Assembly: GCA_002331335.1 (NCBI GenBank) | Contig: DCZO01000013.1 | Location: forward strand, 65,443-129,442 | Direction of reading: 5' to 3' | From: Nitrospira sp. UBA2082 | GTDB lineage: Bacteria; Nitrospirota; Nitrospiria; Nitrospirales; Nitrospiraceae | DNA: 64,000 nucleotides | Shown here: piece after piece, positions 27,101 through 34,387 of the stretch | Layout of the letters: the number at the start of each line of letters is the position of its first letter | How positions within the stretch are numbered: position 1 is the first letter of the stretch | Translations under genes and position numbers: made by a program | The notes under the pieces: generated by a model | What the model was told of the DNA's origin: nothing | Database searches by the model: none | What the model saw: the letters and a program-made list of their open reading frames with translations, nothing else

Positions 27101-27254
27101 GGCTCGCGGAGGCTTTGTGACAGCCGCGATTCCCGCACCGAATTCGGGCAAACTTTTTGTGTCACCCCATGTCGAATCGCTCGCGACGGTGATTCAGGAC
27201 TATCTCATGCAGGAGTCGCTGTCCTATTCGACAGCCGTCCCAATCCCACGGTGA
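21168..27254 (+). CDS. Single-module lipopeptide synthetase: FAAL-ACP-C-A-PCP-TE
   Basis: This 2028-residue enzyme should activate a fatty acid, load it on an acyl carrier, couple it to one amino acid and release the product. FAAL (1-590) shows TSGSTSEPKGVMVTHDN and the FAAL-typical LPYFHDYGL and SGGPCFAYDYC. The first carrier serine is Ser649 (GMDSL). The condensation domain has HHIIGDY (842-848). The adenylation domain has YTSGSTGRPKG, Asp1360 in FDIAGLEIYLPL and NMYGPTETTIWS. Its ten-residue code reads by eye D-I-L-Q-L-G-M-I-W-K, glycine-like. The second carrier serine is Ser1704 (GGHSL). The thioesterase has Cys1834 in GTCTGG and His2001. It uses TTG as start, with AAGGG 6 nt upstream. 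Confidence 0.9.
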   Translation: MGKTYSAHKPPLDESGNSTLVGLLQWRAANEPDKPAYVYLKDGGSGEQTLTYAELDQQVQSWAACLQLLSKPGDRAVLAYSDGLDVVIALWACLYAGVIAVPVPPPDLLRAGQSLPRLRSILHDAESDLILVSSDVRAAISPLLGELGVKSSDRLVDFRAMPSLSGIQRHPPQLSRQHVAYLQYTSGSTSEPKGVMVTHDNLMHHCRILCQVGQVEETSRSLTWLPYFHDYGLVNGLIAPLYAGAPAYIMSPLTFLRQPVKWLDAISRYRITHSGGPCFAYDYCVRRISDSQKTALDLRVWAVASCGAEPIRASVVDEFVRTFKSTGFKRHAFAPAYGLAEFTLLATLKERSCPPEIVHLQSDALERGIVVPAGDNDNAGRAVVGCGVPAGDTRIVIVNPETDRPCPPDHIGEIWLAGPSKSAGYWGKPEESRRTFQARLRDTDEGTFLRTGDLGFVQDGQLFVTGRLKDLIIIRGRNHYPQDIEFTVERAHKALRVGGGAAFSIQSMSGEQLVVIQEVSPWADSLQYEEIAATVRRAVTDHHELHVTDVVLIKPGGLLKTSSGKVRRGACRTAYLADSLSILFRSRLEPPSADITNAGLTRVQLLALPEGERREELGRYLQHTLAKLLRCDSRVVATDQQLSSLGMDSLRAMSLKNLLEEDFGAVLTLSELLKGPTVAALVHSVLESCSTGVSGAQLPPIVPIPRTRPLPLSYSQQRMWFMHQLAPDTAAYHIPIALQLDGPLNQRALEHAASAMIARHEAFRTTFEMTTEGLVQRIGPPSPARWEMADLRAWPAVSRKEEAIRLVTEQARRPFDLVNGPLFRYMLIRIEDEQHVLLLNLHHIIGDYWSFALVGQEFARLYNDFCRGVISEPLPDGIQYADFAVWQRTWINEGAIGKQMEYWRKQLTGMQNLALPTDFARPQSQRFVGSYRSIDMPDQLTAALSGLCAERQCTLFMVLLAAFQLQLSRYAGMKDVAVGVPVASRVRLSTESMVGTFVNTLVMRTDLSGDPTFLELLDRVRATTLGAFDNQDVPFERLVDEFATKRELDLSPLIQVLFNVTNGPMGRPMFDGLSWSPFEFDGGGAQFDLTMSVDLEFTKKANLVYRTDLFAEATIERMIGEYRTLLEEVASDPCRKLSTYSLLGSAEETFLLESLNQTKTEYPDVTLLDLVSKQAERTPDAVAVSTEEGAITYQELEIRANRLARYLLRQGVGRDATVGICLDRSVTMVIGLLGIMKAGAMYVPLDPDYPPDRLKYLVEDSGIRVCVTALPLLSRLPQENLTLALIDRDWNRIDSEDPTAPERPVPSQSAYVIYTSGSTGRPKGVEVRHDSLVNLLWSMKSLLSVTSSDVLLAVTTISFDIAGLEIYLPLIVGGRVELVSRKSAADGRSLTRRLHEIHPTIMQATPATWRMLIESGWEAMPSLTALCGGEALSRELANRILDRAGTLWNMYGPTETTIWSTAAKIERGDSDITIGRPLSNTELYILNEALQPVPMGMSGELFIGGAGVARGYWNRLELTAERFIPHPFKAGSGRRLYKTGDLVRYSAEGMVVHLGRLDHQVKIRGYRVEVGEVEQWLQTHSCVRQAIVSARCDNAGLQQLVAYIVPVDGQNLPASELRAFLQAQLPDYMIPSKFVRLEQVPLTDNGKINRSALPDPVPEAVLSQEQSSAPRTIVEVQLAALWQQVLETSDVALTDNFFELGGHSLKAVQLFSLIEQTFGRQFPLATLFHAPTISQLANVLTSSDWIPPWRSLVAIQPNGKKPPVFGVPGIGGNVLSFSRLAKLLGTDQPFYGLQARGLDGKDDPFTSVPGMAAHYLCELRSIRPNGPYCILGTCTGGVVAYEMAQQLRACEEQVILMILESWHPLSYRNSASRLLRWGKPAIFWWSRMQRFLQTSRQMSGASRIRLGMSKIKDRIEPSGKVGRVFDEEYDNHRVAHATLEAIASYVPSEYRGRLLNVVASERVGVDPSLDTRRLWEFLARGGFVTAAIPAPNSGKLFVSPHVESLATVIQDYLMQESLSYSTAVPIPR

Positions 27255-27303
27255 GGATGAACGGTCGCGCTCAGACAGACATAACTGCCGCAGGAAGTGT
27301 GGC

Positions 27304-28974
27304 ATGACGTCACTTGCGTACGCGCTCGCTCTGTTGAAACAATACCGACGGGTGGCCGCCCTGATTGTGCTTTCCGGCACCATGTCGGGAGCATTCAGCG
27401 CGGCCGTTGTGGCGCTCATCAATCACCTCCTGCATCCCGCTGGGGAGGGACTCATATGGCTTGTTGTTGGATTTGTCGGTTTGGTTGCGGGAAAAGTTGG
27501 TGCCAACGTCTTGTCCCAGTTTTGGCTGGTGCGATTTGCGCAGGATGCGGTGATCAATGTCACCGAGGACCTTTGTAGAAAAATATTAGGCGCTTCGCTC
27601 CGAGCCATTGAGAGGACGGGGCCCCCCCGTATTCTCAATACGCTAACGGATGATGTGGGAGTGGTGGTATGGGCGGCTCAGTGCGTCCCGACTCTTCTGA
27701 TGAACGGGGCCATGATCGCTGGATGCGGCGCATATCTGCTCTGGTTGTCTCCTCAAGCCTTTTGCGGGGTTCTCGCGGTGGCTGGTGTGGGAGCCGTCGG
27801 ATACTATTGGCTGCACCAAAGGTCGCTGGCAGCCATTACGGCAGCCAGAACAGCGAAGGCCCAGACGTTTTATCAGCTGCAGGGGCTCACGCATGGCATC
27901 AAGGAACTCCTGATGAGTGCTGAGCGGAGACGTTCGTTTTTGCTCGGAGATCTGCATCGCGCGGTTGTTGAGTTGCGGCGATGCAACCTCGACGCATCCC
28001 GACATCACTTGCTGGGAGAAAGCTGGACTCAATCGCTCTACTATCTGCTTATCGGTGTAGTCCTCCTGGCCTTCCCTTCGATCCTTAGACTTCAACCGGA
28101 AGCCTTGACCGGGTATGTGTTCGCCATGCTGTATCTGATGAACCCGGTGTGGTCGGTCATAGGGTCGCTGCCCGCCGTGGCGAGGGGGAGAGTGGCCCTG
28201 ACAAGAATTTGGGAGTTAGAGCAATCGCTGGGAGCTGAATCGAGCGTGCCGGGGCCGGGAGAAACGTCGGATATACCGCTCGAGTCCGTGTGCAGAGTCG
28301 AGATGACAGAGGTCGCCTTCTCCTATCAAGGAGAGGATGGGGCACAGACGTCGTTTAGTCTCGGTCCGATCAACTTCACGGTGAATCCGGGAGAACTGAT
28401 ATTCGTTGTTGGAGGGAACGGTAGCGGAAAGTCGACGTTTGTAAAGGTATTGACCGGTCTCTATCCCGCTTCCTCTGGGACTATCCGAATCGGACGTAGC
28501 GTCGTGACGGCCGCCAATTCCGCCTGGTATCGACAACACTTCTCAGCGGTGTTTTCCGACTATCACCTTTTTCAGCGCGTGTGCGGGACGTACAATAGTA
28601 CGGTGGAGGCTTCGGTACCCCACTACCTCAAATTATTGCAAATCGATCACAAGGTAAGTGTATCCGACGGCCGATTTTCAACCGTAGACTTGTCCCAAGG
28701 CCAACGGAGAAGGCTCGCATTAGTCTCGGCCTACCTTGAGGATCGTCCGATTTATGTCTTTGACGAATGGGCAGCGGATCAGGATCCTCATTTTAAAGGG
28801 ATCTTCTACAATCAGCTGCTTCCGGACCTGTGTGCACGGGGAAAGTCGGTTCTTGTGGTGACGCATGACGATCGTTATTATCATCTGGGTGATAAAGTTG
28901 TGAAGCTGGACGAAGGGACGATCGTGGAGACCTGGAATCCCAGGCAGAGTCACGAGACGCAACTCAAAACATGA
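27304..28974 (+). CDS. Cyclic-peptide-type ABC exporter (SyrD/PvdE-like)
   Basis: The 556-residue half-transporter has a six-helix membrane domain (about 10-310) fused to an ATPase domain. Walker A is GGNGSGKST near 370, the signature is DLSQGQRRRLAL and Walker B is YVFDEWAADQDPHFK near 485. The DEWAADQDP form is typical of the SyrD/PvdE family that exports or translocates NRPS-made peptides. It begins 49 nt after the synthetase stop, so it very likely moves the product, or a precursor, across the inner membrane. It probably works as a homodimer. Confidence 0.92.
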   Translation: MTSLAYALALLKQYRRVAALIVLSGTMSGAFSAAVVALINHLLHPAGEGLIWLVVGFVGLVAGKVGANVLSQFWLVRFAQDAVINVTEDLCRKILGASLRAIERTGPPRILNTLTDDVGVVVWAAQCVPTLLMNGAMIAGCGAYLLWLSPQAFCGVLAVAGVGAVGYYWLHQRSLAAITAARTAKAQTFYQLQGLTHGIKELLMSAERRRSFLLGDLHRAVVELRRCNLDASRHHLLGESWTQSLYYLLIGVVLLAFPSILRLQPEALTGYVFAMLYLMNPVWSVIGSLPAVARGRVALTRIWELEQSLGAESSVPGPGETSDIPLESVCRVEMTEVAFSYQGEDGAQTSFSLGPINFTVNPGELIFVVGGNGSGKSTFVKVLTGLYPASSGTIRIGRSVVTAANSAWYRQHFSAVFSDYHLFQRVCGTYNSTVEASVPHYLKLLQIDHKVSVSDGRFSTVDLSQGQRRRLALVSAYLEDRPIYVFDEWAADQDPHFKGIFYNQLLPDLCARGKSVLVVTHDDRYYHLGDKVVKLDEGTIVETWNPRQSHETQLKT

Positions 28975-28996
28975 ACCGCACACCCGTTAATACATA

Positions 28997-29770
28997 ATGT
29001 CTGTGGATAGTTCCGTATTGACCTTTTTGCGCCTCGATGCACGGTCTCTCGATACGCGACCTCCCGCTCCGTACCTCGCCGATCGAGAAGTCCACGTGTG
29101 GGCGGTTCTTCTCGATGCCCCGGCTGAGGTAGAGTCGCATTGCTGGAATTGGCTCTCGCCCACCGAACAAGAACGGGTGAGGCGGTTGAGCTTCGAACAT
29201 GATCGCCGACACTTCGTTGTTGCTCACGGCTGGCTTCGTCACATCCTTGCCAGGTATTGCTCGCAAGATCCCTGTCATGTGCCGATCATCAATGCTTCGG
29301 GAGGAAAACCGCAACTGAGCCGCGAGATGCTCCGGTCCTGCGATGTTCGCTTCAACCTGACCCATTCCAATGGGCGCGCACTTCTGGCGCTGGCACGGGG
29401 GTTCGAAGTGGGGGTGGATTTGGAGGAAATGCGACAGGCAGTTCAGCACCTCAAACTCAGCGAACGGTTTTTCTCCCGAACAGAATGGGAGACGATCAAA
29501 TCGTGTTCGGAGGATCGACAACGAGAAATGTTTTTCCGCTATTGGGTCGGGAAGGAGTCAGTGATGAAGGCTCACGGTACCGGACTGCTCTTTCCCTTAG
29601 ACCAGTGTGAACTCGCAATATCGGATAGGCTGGATGAGGCCGTACTACGTGGGTGTGGCCGGAAGACCCAGGAACAGAAATGGATCAGTCGTTTTCTTGA
29701 CCTGAATCCAGGGTGGGTCGGTGCGGTTGCGGCGGAAGGGACCGATTGGACTATGAGATACTGCGGCTAG
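28997..29770 (+). CDS. 4'-phosphopantetheinyl transferase, Sfp type
   Basis: The 257-residue protein transfers phosphopantetheine from CoA to carrier-domain serines. The two family motifs are visible: GVDLEEM near residue 138 and FRYWVGKESVMKAHGTGL near 180, holding the Mg-binding acidic residues and Lys. The N-terminal part has LSPTEQERVRRLSFEHDRRHFVVAHGWLR, typical of the Sfp group. It starts 22 nt after the exporter stop and should activate both carrier domains of the synthetase (Ser649 and Ser1704), so the locus is self-sufficient. Confidence 0.93.
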   Translation: MSVDSSVLTFLRLDARSLDTRPPAPYLADREVHVWAVLLDAPAEVESHCWNWLSPTEQERVRRLSFEHDRRHFVVAHGWLRHILARYCSQDPCHVPIINASGGKPQLSREMLRSCDVRFNLTHSNGRALLALARGFEVGVDLEEMRQAVQHLKLSERFFSRTEWETIKSCSEDRQREMFFRYWVGKESVMKAHGTGLLFPLDQCELAISDRLDEAVLRGCGRKTQEQKWISRFLDLNPGWVGAVAAEGTDWTMRYCG

Positions 29771-29781
29771 GCGACAACGGG

Positions 29782-30960
29782 TCAGATTGGGAACTGGAAT
29801 GCGGACAACTCAGCGTTGTCCACGCCCTGTTTGACCAGACCCGGCACGTCGAGATTCCGTTCAATCTTCTGGAGCACATCCAGTCTGGTTTTGGTGCTGG
29901 GATGGGGGGGCGTGAACAATTTGCAGCAGTCCTGATCTTCCTCAATGGACGTGTCGTACGTGCCGAGGCGCCGCGCTTCATCCGTAATTTCAAGTTTGTC
30001 CATCCCGATAAGCGGTCGCAGGAGAGGCAACGCTGTCGCCTCTTCAACGACGGACAGATTTTCAGGGGTTTGCGATGCCACTTGTCCCAAACTATCCCCG
30101 GTTACCAGCCCCCAGCAGGATTCCTTTCTCGCGAGTTCCTCTGCGATGCGCAACATCATCCGGCGATAGAGCACCACGCGGAACGGCGCCGGGGTATTTA
30201 GCACGATCTCTCGCTGGATTTCTCCAAAGGGGATGACCGCAAGGCGTGATTCGTACTGATACGCCGTTAGGAGCTGTACGAGATCGCGCACCTTCTCTTC
30301 CGATGCCCGGCTGACCAACGGGCGGCCTGAAAAATGGACGAAGAAGGCGCGGCATCCACGCTTGATCATGCGATAGGCGGCGACGGGCGAGTCGATACCG
30401 CCCGAAATCAAACAGGTCACCTTCCCGCTGACGCCGACCGGCATCCCACCAGGACCGGGATTCTTCTCGGTTGAAAAATAGACGTCCCGGGAAAGCATTT
30501 CGAGATAGACGGTAACGTCGGGGGTTTTGAGGCTGACGGCCTTGCCCATCTGTTCGTGGATAGCCGCGCCGACGATGCGTTCCGCGTCCATCGACGTCAA
30601 CGGCAAACGTTTGTCGGCGCGTTTCGCCGTCACGCGAAATGTTGAAAAGGACATCGTCCTGAGTTCTTCGATCACCGCGGCGCTGAGCGCGTCAAAGTTT
30701 GGGTTGGCGAGGTCGAGAGTCACAGAATTGGCCAATGAAAAGTTCGCGATTCCGCAGACACGGGATAGCCGTTGGCGAATCGTCTCATTGCTGGTTGCCG
30801 CCGGGGGGAGCACCCGGATGCGGCTGCGGAGATTCTCTACGTGCGTAATGCCAAGGTCCTTGAGTGCCAGCCGGATATTCTGAACCAGTTGATCCTCGAA
30901 GTAGTCGCGGTTGCGACCTTTGAGAGCCAGCTCGTGGTAGTGAACAATGGCGCAGCGCAT
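29782..30960 (-). CDS. thiI: tRNA 4-thiouridine synthase ThiI, short form without rhodanese domain
   Basis: The 392-residue protein has an N-terminal ferredoxin-like plus THUMP region (to about 165), the PP-loop ATP motif SGGIDSP near 188 and the conserved CWGLVTGDSLGQVASQTPENL. It adenylates uridine 8 of tRNA for sulfur insertion and may serve thiamine synthesis. The C-terminal rhodanese domain of the 482-residue E. coli protein, with its persulfide Cys, is missing, as in many other bacteria, so another persulfide carrier must supply sulfur. It is convergent with the PPTase gene (11 nt apart). Confidence 0.93.
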   Translation of the reverse strand: MRCAIVHYHELALKGRNRDYFEDQLVQNIRLALKDLGITHVENLRSRIRVLPPAATSNETIRQRLSRVCGIANFSLANSVTLDLANPNFDALSAAVIEELRTMSFSTFRVTAKRADKRLPLTSMDAERIVGAAIHEQMGKAVSLKTPDVTVYLEMLSRDVYFSTEKNPGPGGMPVGVSGKVTCLISGGIDSPVAAYRMIKRGCRAFFVHFSGRPLVSRASEEKVRDLVQLLTAYQYESRLAVIPFGEIQREIVLNTPAPFRVVLYRRMMLRIAEELARKESCWGLVTGDSLGQVASQTPENLSVVEEATALPLLRPLIGMDKLEITDEARRLGTYDTSIEEDQDCCKLFTPPHPSTKTRLDVLQKIERNLDVPGLVKQGVDNAELSAFQFPI

Positions 30961-30970
30961 GCTGGAGAGT

Positions 30971-31036
30971 AGGTTGAGGACAAGGTTAAAATGTGGGAGT
31001 CGTCTTTCCGTGAGCGCTCAGCCTTAACCTCAACCT
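30971..31036. repeat. Inverted repeat between thiI and trxB
   Basis: AGGTTGAGG at 30971-30979 and CCTCAACCT at 31028-31036 are perfect inverted arms; the second overlaps the trxB stop. The same CTCAACC/TTAACC wording appears in the spacer at 6922-6965. A hairpin after trxB could end its transcript before thiI. Confidence 0.4.
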
Positions 31037-31953
31037 TGGCCTGAAGCTTCCAAGAAACGCTCCGCATCGATTGCCGCCATGCACCCACTCCCGGCGGCGG
31101 TGACGGCTTGGCGGTACGTCGAGTCTTGGACATCACCGGCGGCAAAGATGCCCGGCACACTGGTGGCCGTTCCATTGTGCGTCCGGATATATCCCTTGCC
31201 ATCCAGATCGAGTTGGCCGGAAAAGAGCGCCGTGTTCGGCCGATGGCCGATGGCCACGAACACGCCGGCGCAAGGCATATCGATAATCTTCCCCGTCACG
31301 ACATTCCGGAGTCGCACGCCGGTGACCACATCGGCGCCGAGGATGTCCTCCACGATGGAATTCCATACGAATGAAATCTTTTCGTTATTCATCGCCCGAT
31401 CTTGCATGATTTTCGATGCACGCAGCTTGTCGCGCCGATGCACGATCGACACGTTGGTGGCAAACTTGGTCAGAAAAGTCGCTTCTTCCATGGCGCTGTC
31501 GCCGCCACCGACGACGACCAATGGTTTGCCTCTGAAGAAAAAGCCATCACACGTGGCGCATGTCGACACACCATGGCCGGTCAATCGCGTCTCGTTCGGC
31601 ACTCCAATCGGAATGGCCGACGCGCCGGTGGCGATGATGACGGTCTTCGATTGAACGGTCCGGTCGCCGTCTATCGTAATGCTGAACGGGCGTGTGGCAA
31701 AGTTAACGGCGGACACATCGCCGGTGAGGAACTCTGTGCCGAATCGCTCCGCCTGCGCCCGCATATCCTTCATCAACTCCGGCCCCATGATGCCTTTGGC
31801 GAATCCCGGGTAGTTTTCTACCTCGGTGGTGGTCGTCAGCTGCCCGCCGGATTGCCAGCCTTCAAGAAGGAGGGGAGCGAGATTCGCCCGTGCAGCATAG
31901 ATCGCGGCCGTCAAACCTGCTGGTCCTGAACCGATGATGACAACATTGTGCAT
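31030..31953 (-). CDS. trxB: Thioredoxin reductase
   Basis: The 307-residue flavoprotein reduces thioredoxin with NADPH. It starts with the FAD-binding GSGPAGLTAAIYAARA, has the redox pair CATC near residues 132-135, the NADPH site GGGDSAMEEA, and the C-terminal FAD motif GIFAAGDVQDSTYRQAVTAAGSG. I chose the ATG at 31953 (MHNVVIIGSG) because the FAD motif follows directly; an in-frame GTG at 31971 is the alternative. It lies upstream of thiI on the same strand, separated by an inverted repeat. Confidence 0.95.
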   Translation of the reverse strand: MHNVVIIGSGPAGLTAAIYAARANLAPLLLEGWQSGGQLTTTTEVENYPGFAKGIMGPELMKDMRAQAERFGTEFLTGDVSAVNFATRPFSITIDGDRTVQSKTVIIATGASAIPIGVPNETRLTGHGVSTCATCDGFFFRGKPLVVVGGGDSAMEEATFLTKFATNVSIVHRRDKLRASKIMQDRAMNNEKISFVWNSIVEDILGADVVTGVRLRNVVTGKIIDMPCAGVFVAIGHRPNTALFSGQLDLDGKGYIRTHNGTATSVPGIFAAGDVQDSTYRQAVTAAGSGCMAAIDAERFLEASGQG

Positions 31954-32014
31954 TGCGGAAAACTTTAGCACAGGTATGTATCGGGACGATAGCAGGCGGT
32001 GTTGAGAATAGAGA

Positions 32015-32617
32015 CTAGGTGAGCCGCTGCAACTGGTGAAATAATGTGGCTGTCACTTTGGAGAGGAGAGGTTTCTTCATTGTTCCATCTAACACATAGT
32101 CTGCCCGCGCAACTTTCTTGGCCAACGGCAGCTGACTGTTGATGCGCCGGATGGCCTCGGTGCGGGTGAGGCCGTTCCGCTTCCTGAGGCGGGCGATTTG
32201 GGTTTCCCGGTCGGCCGTGACAACGATGGTCTTATCCACTCGCTTGTCGATTCCGGCCTCGAAGAGGAGTGGCACATCGTAGATCACGACGGCGTGGGGG
32301 TTGTTCATGGCGGCGGCTCTCATCAGACGCATCTGTTCCCGGGCGACTCGGGGGTGGATGATCCGTTCCAGCCGCCGCCGCTTAGCCTTGTTGCGAAATA
32401 CGATGGCACCAACCGCCCGGCGATTGAGGCTGCGATCGGCGTTGAGAATGGCAGGGCCGAACTCCTTCACGATCTCCCGCCACGCCGGTTTGCCTGGCCG
32501 GACAACCTCTCGTGCCAAATCATCGGCATCGATGATGATGGCGCCACATTGTCCAAACATTCTTGCGACTGTACTTTTCCCGGTTGCCACACCACCGGTC
32601 AGACCGATAAGCATCAT
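32015..32617 (-). CDS. coaE: Dephospho-CoA kinase
   Basis: The roughly 200-residue kinase phosphorylates dephospho-CoA in the last step of CoA synthesis. The P-loop GGVATGKST is near residue 8-16, the IIDADDLAREVV motif follows, and HPRV and DVPLLFEAG match the CoA-binding and lid segments of the family. The reading frame stays open far upstream, antisense to the beta-helix gene, but the product must start near MLIGLTGG: ATG 32617, 32614 or 32635. The first pathway enzyme gene, coaX, is at the left edge of the window. Confidence 0.93.
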   Translation of the reverse strand: MMLIGLTGGVATGKSTVARMFGQCGAIIIDADDLAREVVRPGKPAWREIVKEFGPAILNADRSLNRRAVGAIVFRNKAKRRRLERIIHPRVAREQMRLMRAAAMNNPHAVVIYDVPLLFEAGIDKRVDKTIVVTADRETQIARLRKRNGLTRTEAIRRINSQLPLAKKVARADYVLDGTMKKPLLSKVTATLFHQLQRLT

Positions 32618-32686
32618 GGCAGCGGAGCTTATCATGCGGTATGTCGCACCATAAAGGGCGATTGACAGGGTGAGCTCTCCGCTTGT

Positions 32687-33730
32687 ATGAAATTCTCCAT
32701 GCGGCCTGTCCTTGTCACGGCAATGGTTCTCTCGTGGGTGAGCGTTGGGTGTGCAGTAGCCCTGGCGGAGAATTCTGCGACCGCACCACGAACAATTACC
32801 GTCGCACTCGACGGATCGGGAGATTTCTCTTCGATTCAAGAGGCTGTCGATAGCGCCAAGAAAGGGGAGACCGTCTTTCTCAAACCCGGGACCTATCCTC
32901 AAGACCTCACCATTCACAGCAAGGAGGGAATTAAGCTGGTCGGCGCCGGGGTTGACCAAGTGACCCTGCTGGGTCACCGGGATCGTGTCGGGGTATTGCA
33001 CGTCGGCAAGTGGCCGTACGGTGCAACGGACATTGAAATTACCGGCCTGACAGTCAATGAACATGGAGGACACGCCGTCGGCATCTTCAATGGGAAACGG
33101 ATTACGCTTCGGCATCTGCGCGTGAGGGGGATGTTGTTCGGCCAACAGGTGCAGGATGTCCGTATCGAGAACTGTCTCATCGGTGGCAGTGAAACGACGG
33201 GCGTGCAGTTCGCCGATACGCAGGCCGTGTTGATCGGCAATGTGATTCATGACAACGATCATGGTGTGAACGTGGCCGGGAAGTCGGAGGTCCGGCTTGA
33301 ACGGAATGTGATCGCGAGAAATCTGTATGAAGCGGTTGTCATTGGCGATGGTGGCAAAGCCGTGCTTATCAGCAACACGCTGGTAAAGAACGGTGGGGGA
33401 GCAGCGTTTCTCGGCTCCTCGCACAACGAAGTGTCGGGCAATATCGTGAGCTTCAATACGATCGGTTTTGTGATCGCGCCATCGAGTCACACCACACTCT
33501 CGTTCAATGGCCTATTCAACAAAGAAGGCAATTATCTGAAGGCAGGATCGCCGCCTCTTCAGGCTCCGGAGCTCAAGCCTGAATCGGATATTGCTGCGGA
33601 TCCTCGGTTTGTGGACCCCGAACATGACGACTTTCGGCTGAGACACGATACGACACTTTTAAACAAAGGACCGTTTTCGTATCTCGGCGCCCAGCCCCCA
33701 CTCCCGATCCCCTCCTCACGGCATCAGTAA
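32687..33730 (+). CDS. Secreted right-handed beta-helix protein
   Basis: A signal peptide (LVTAMVLSWVSVGCAVALA) is followed by the pectin-esterase-like opening DGSGDFSSIQEAVDSAKKGETVFLKPGTY and then by repeated short turns with hydrophobic steps (DIEITGLTVNEHGG, VRIENCLIGGSETTG, LIGNVIHDNDHGVN, VRLERNVIARNLYEAV, SHNEVSGNIVSFN). This is the right-handed parallel beta-helix seen in NosD-like and pectin-lyase proteins. It may bind or cut a polysaccharide, or serve as a periplasmic chaperone-like protein; no catalytic triad is obvious. A Cys in VGCAVA could make it a lipoprotein, but the lipobox is weak. Confidence 0.8.
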   Translation: MKFSMRPVLVTAMVLSWVSVGCAVALAENSATAPRTITVALDGSGDFSSIQEAVDSAKKGETVFLKPGTYPQDLTIHSKEGIKLVGAGVDQVTLLGHRDRVGVLHVGKWPYGATDIEITGLTVNEHGGHAVGIFNGKRITLRHLRVRGMLFGQQVQDVRIENCLIGGSETTGVQFADTQAVLIGNVIHDNDHGVNVAGKSEVRLERNVIARNLYEAVVIGDGGKAVLISNTLVKNGGGAAFLGSSHNEVSGNIVSFNTIGFVIAPSSHTTLSFNGLFNKEGNYLKAGSPPLQAPELKPESDIAADPRFVDPEHDDFRLRHDTTLLNKGPFSYLGAQPPLPIPSSRHQ

Positions 33731-33880
33731 AATAGCAGTAATACAACGAGATAGAAGATTCCGTGACAAGGCACAGGCATATGCTATGCTTTCTTCAAGC
33801 GACATGACGGACAGGTTCCAGCCCTCGCTTAAGAAATCGTGAGACGGGGCCGAAAAGACTCAACAAGAAGGAGGTCTCCC

Positions 33881-34066
33881 TTGGCCAGTTTTCGCAGTGA
33901 GCTTGAAAAGTTTGCCAATGAAGGCATTCCTTCCCTACATGATATGGAGTCGGGCAAATTGGTGGGCGCAGTGCTTCCTATGTCCGAGCAGGCGCAATTG
34001 CAGATGCGCAATAGCATCGAAGTCATCGACTACCTCTTGAATCAAGAGCAGGTTGTTTGGAGCTAG
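33881..34066 (+). CDS. Small conserved-looking protein of unknown function
   Basis: A strong AAGAAGGAGG (33864-33873) precedes TTG at 33881, giving a 61-residue protein: ASFRSELEKFANEGIPSLHD, then SGKLVGAVLPMSEQAQLQM and a C-terminal helix EVIDYLLNQEQ. The frame opens upstream at GTG 33839, but the ribosome-binding site favours the TTG. It is mostly helical and acidic, with no membrane segment or metal motif. It stands alone between two longer spacers. Confidence 0.55.
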   Translation: MASFRSELEKFANEGIPSLHDMESGKLVGAVLPMSEQAQLQMRNSIEVIDYLLNQEQVVWS

Positions 34067-34387
34067 GCCACACGCCTAGACGATTGTCCTTCTGACAGCT
34101 CTCGTTCACATCCACCTCTGACATGGTCGCGAATTTCCGGCACAGGGAGTAGGAGTGCCTGGGCTATCTGTAAGATTCCCTCCTGAAATCCAACGAACGA
34201 TCAGCACGTCTTGAGTTGAACGCGAGATCTGCCGAAGAAGCAGGAGCTGGGTGTGAGCCAGCTCGTTGGTTTCCAGGCGCTCGCGGTTGATTTCGCAATC
34301 CGATAGGCGCATCGTACCGATCACGTGTCCAAGGCAGACGGTACCGTCGCGCATGGAATGTCTTCTGTTCGGTAGCTGAGAGCTTGT
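34067..34387. other. Non-coding spacer before the glucosidase gene
   Basis: About 320 bp with no frame of convincing composition on either strand. It should hold the promoter of the glucan-processing pair, but I cannot point to clear -35/-10 elements. Confidence 0.35.

Noticed and set aside
32015..33490. A 491-codon open frame containing coaE
   Set aside because: Everything before MLIGLTGG is antisense to the beta-helix gene and has no family match; normal coaE is about 200 residues.
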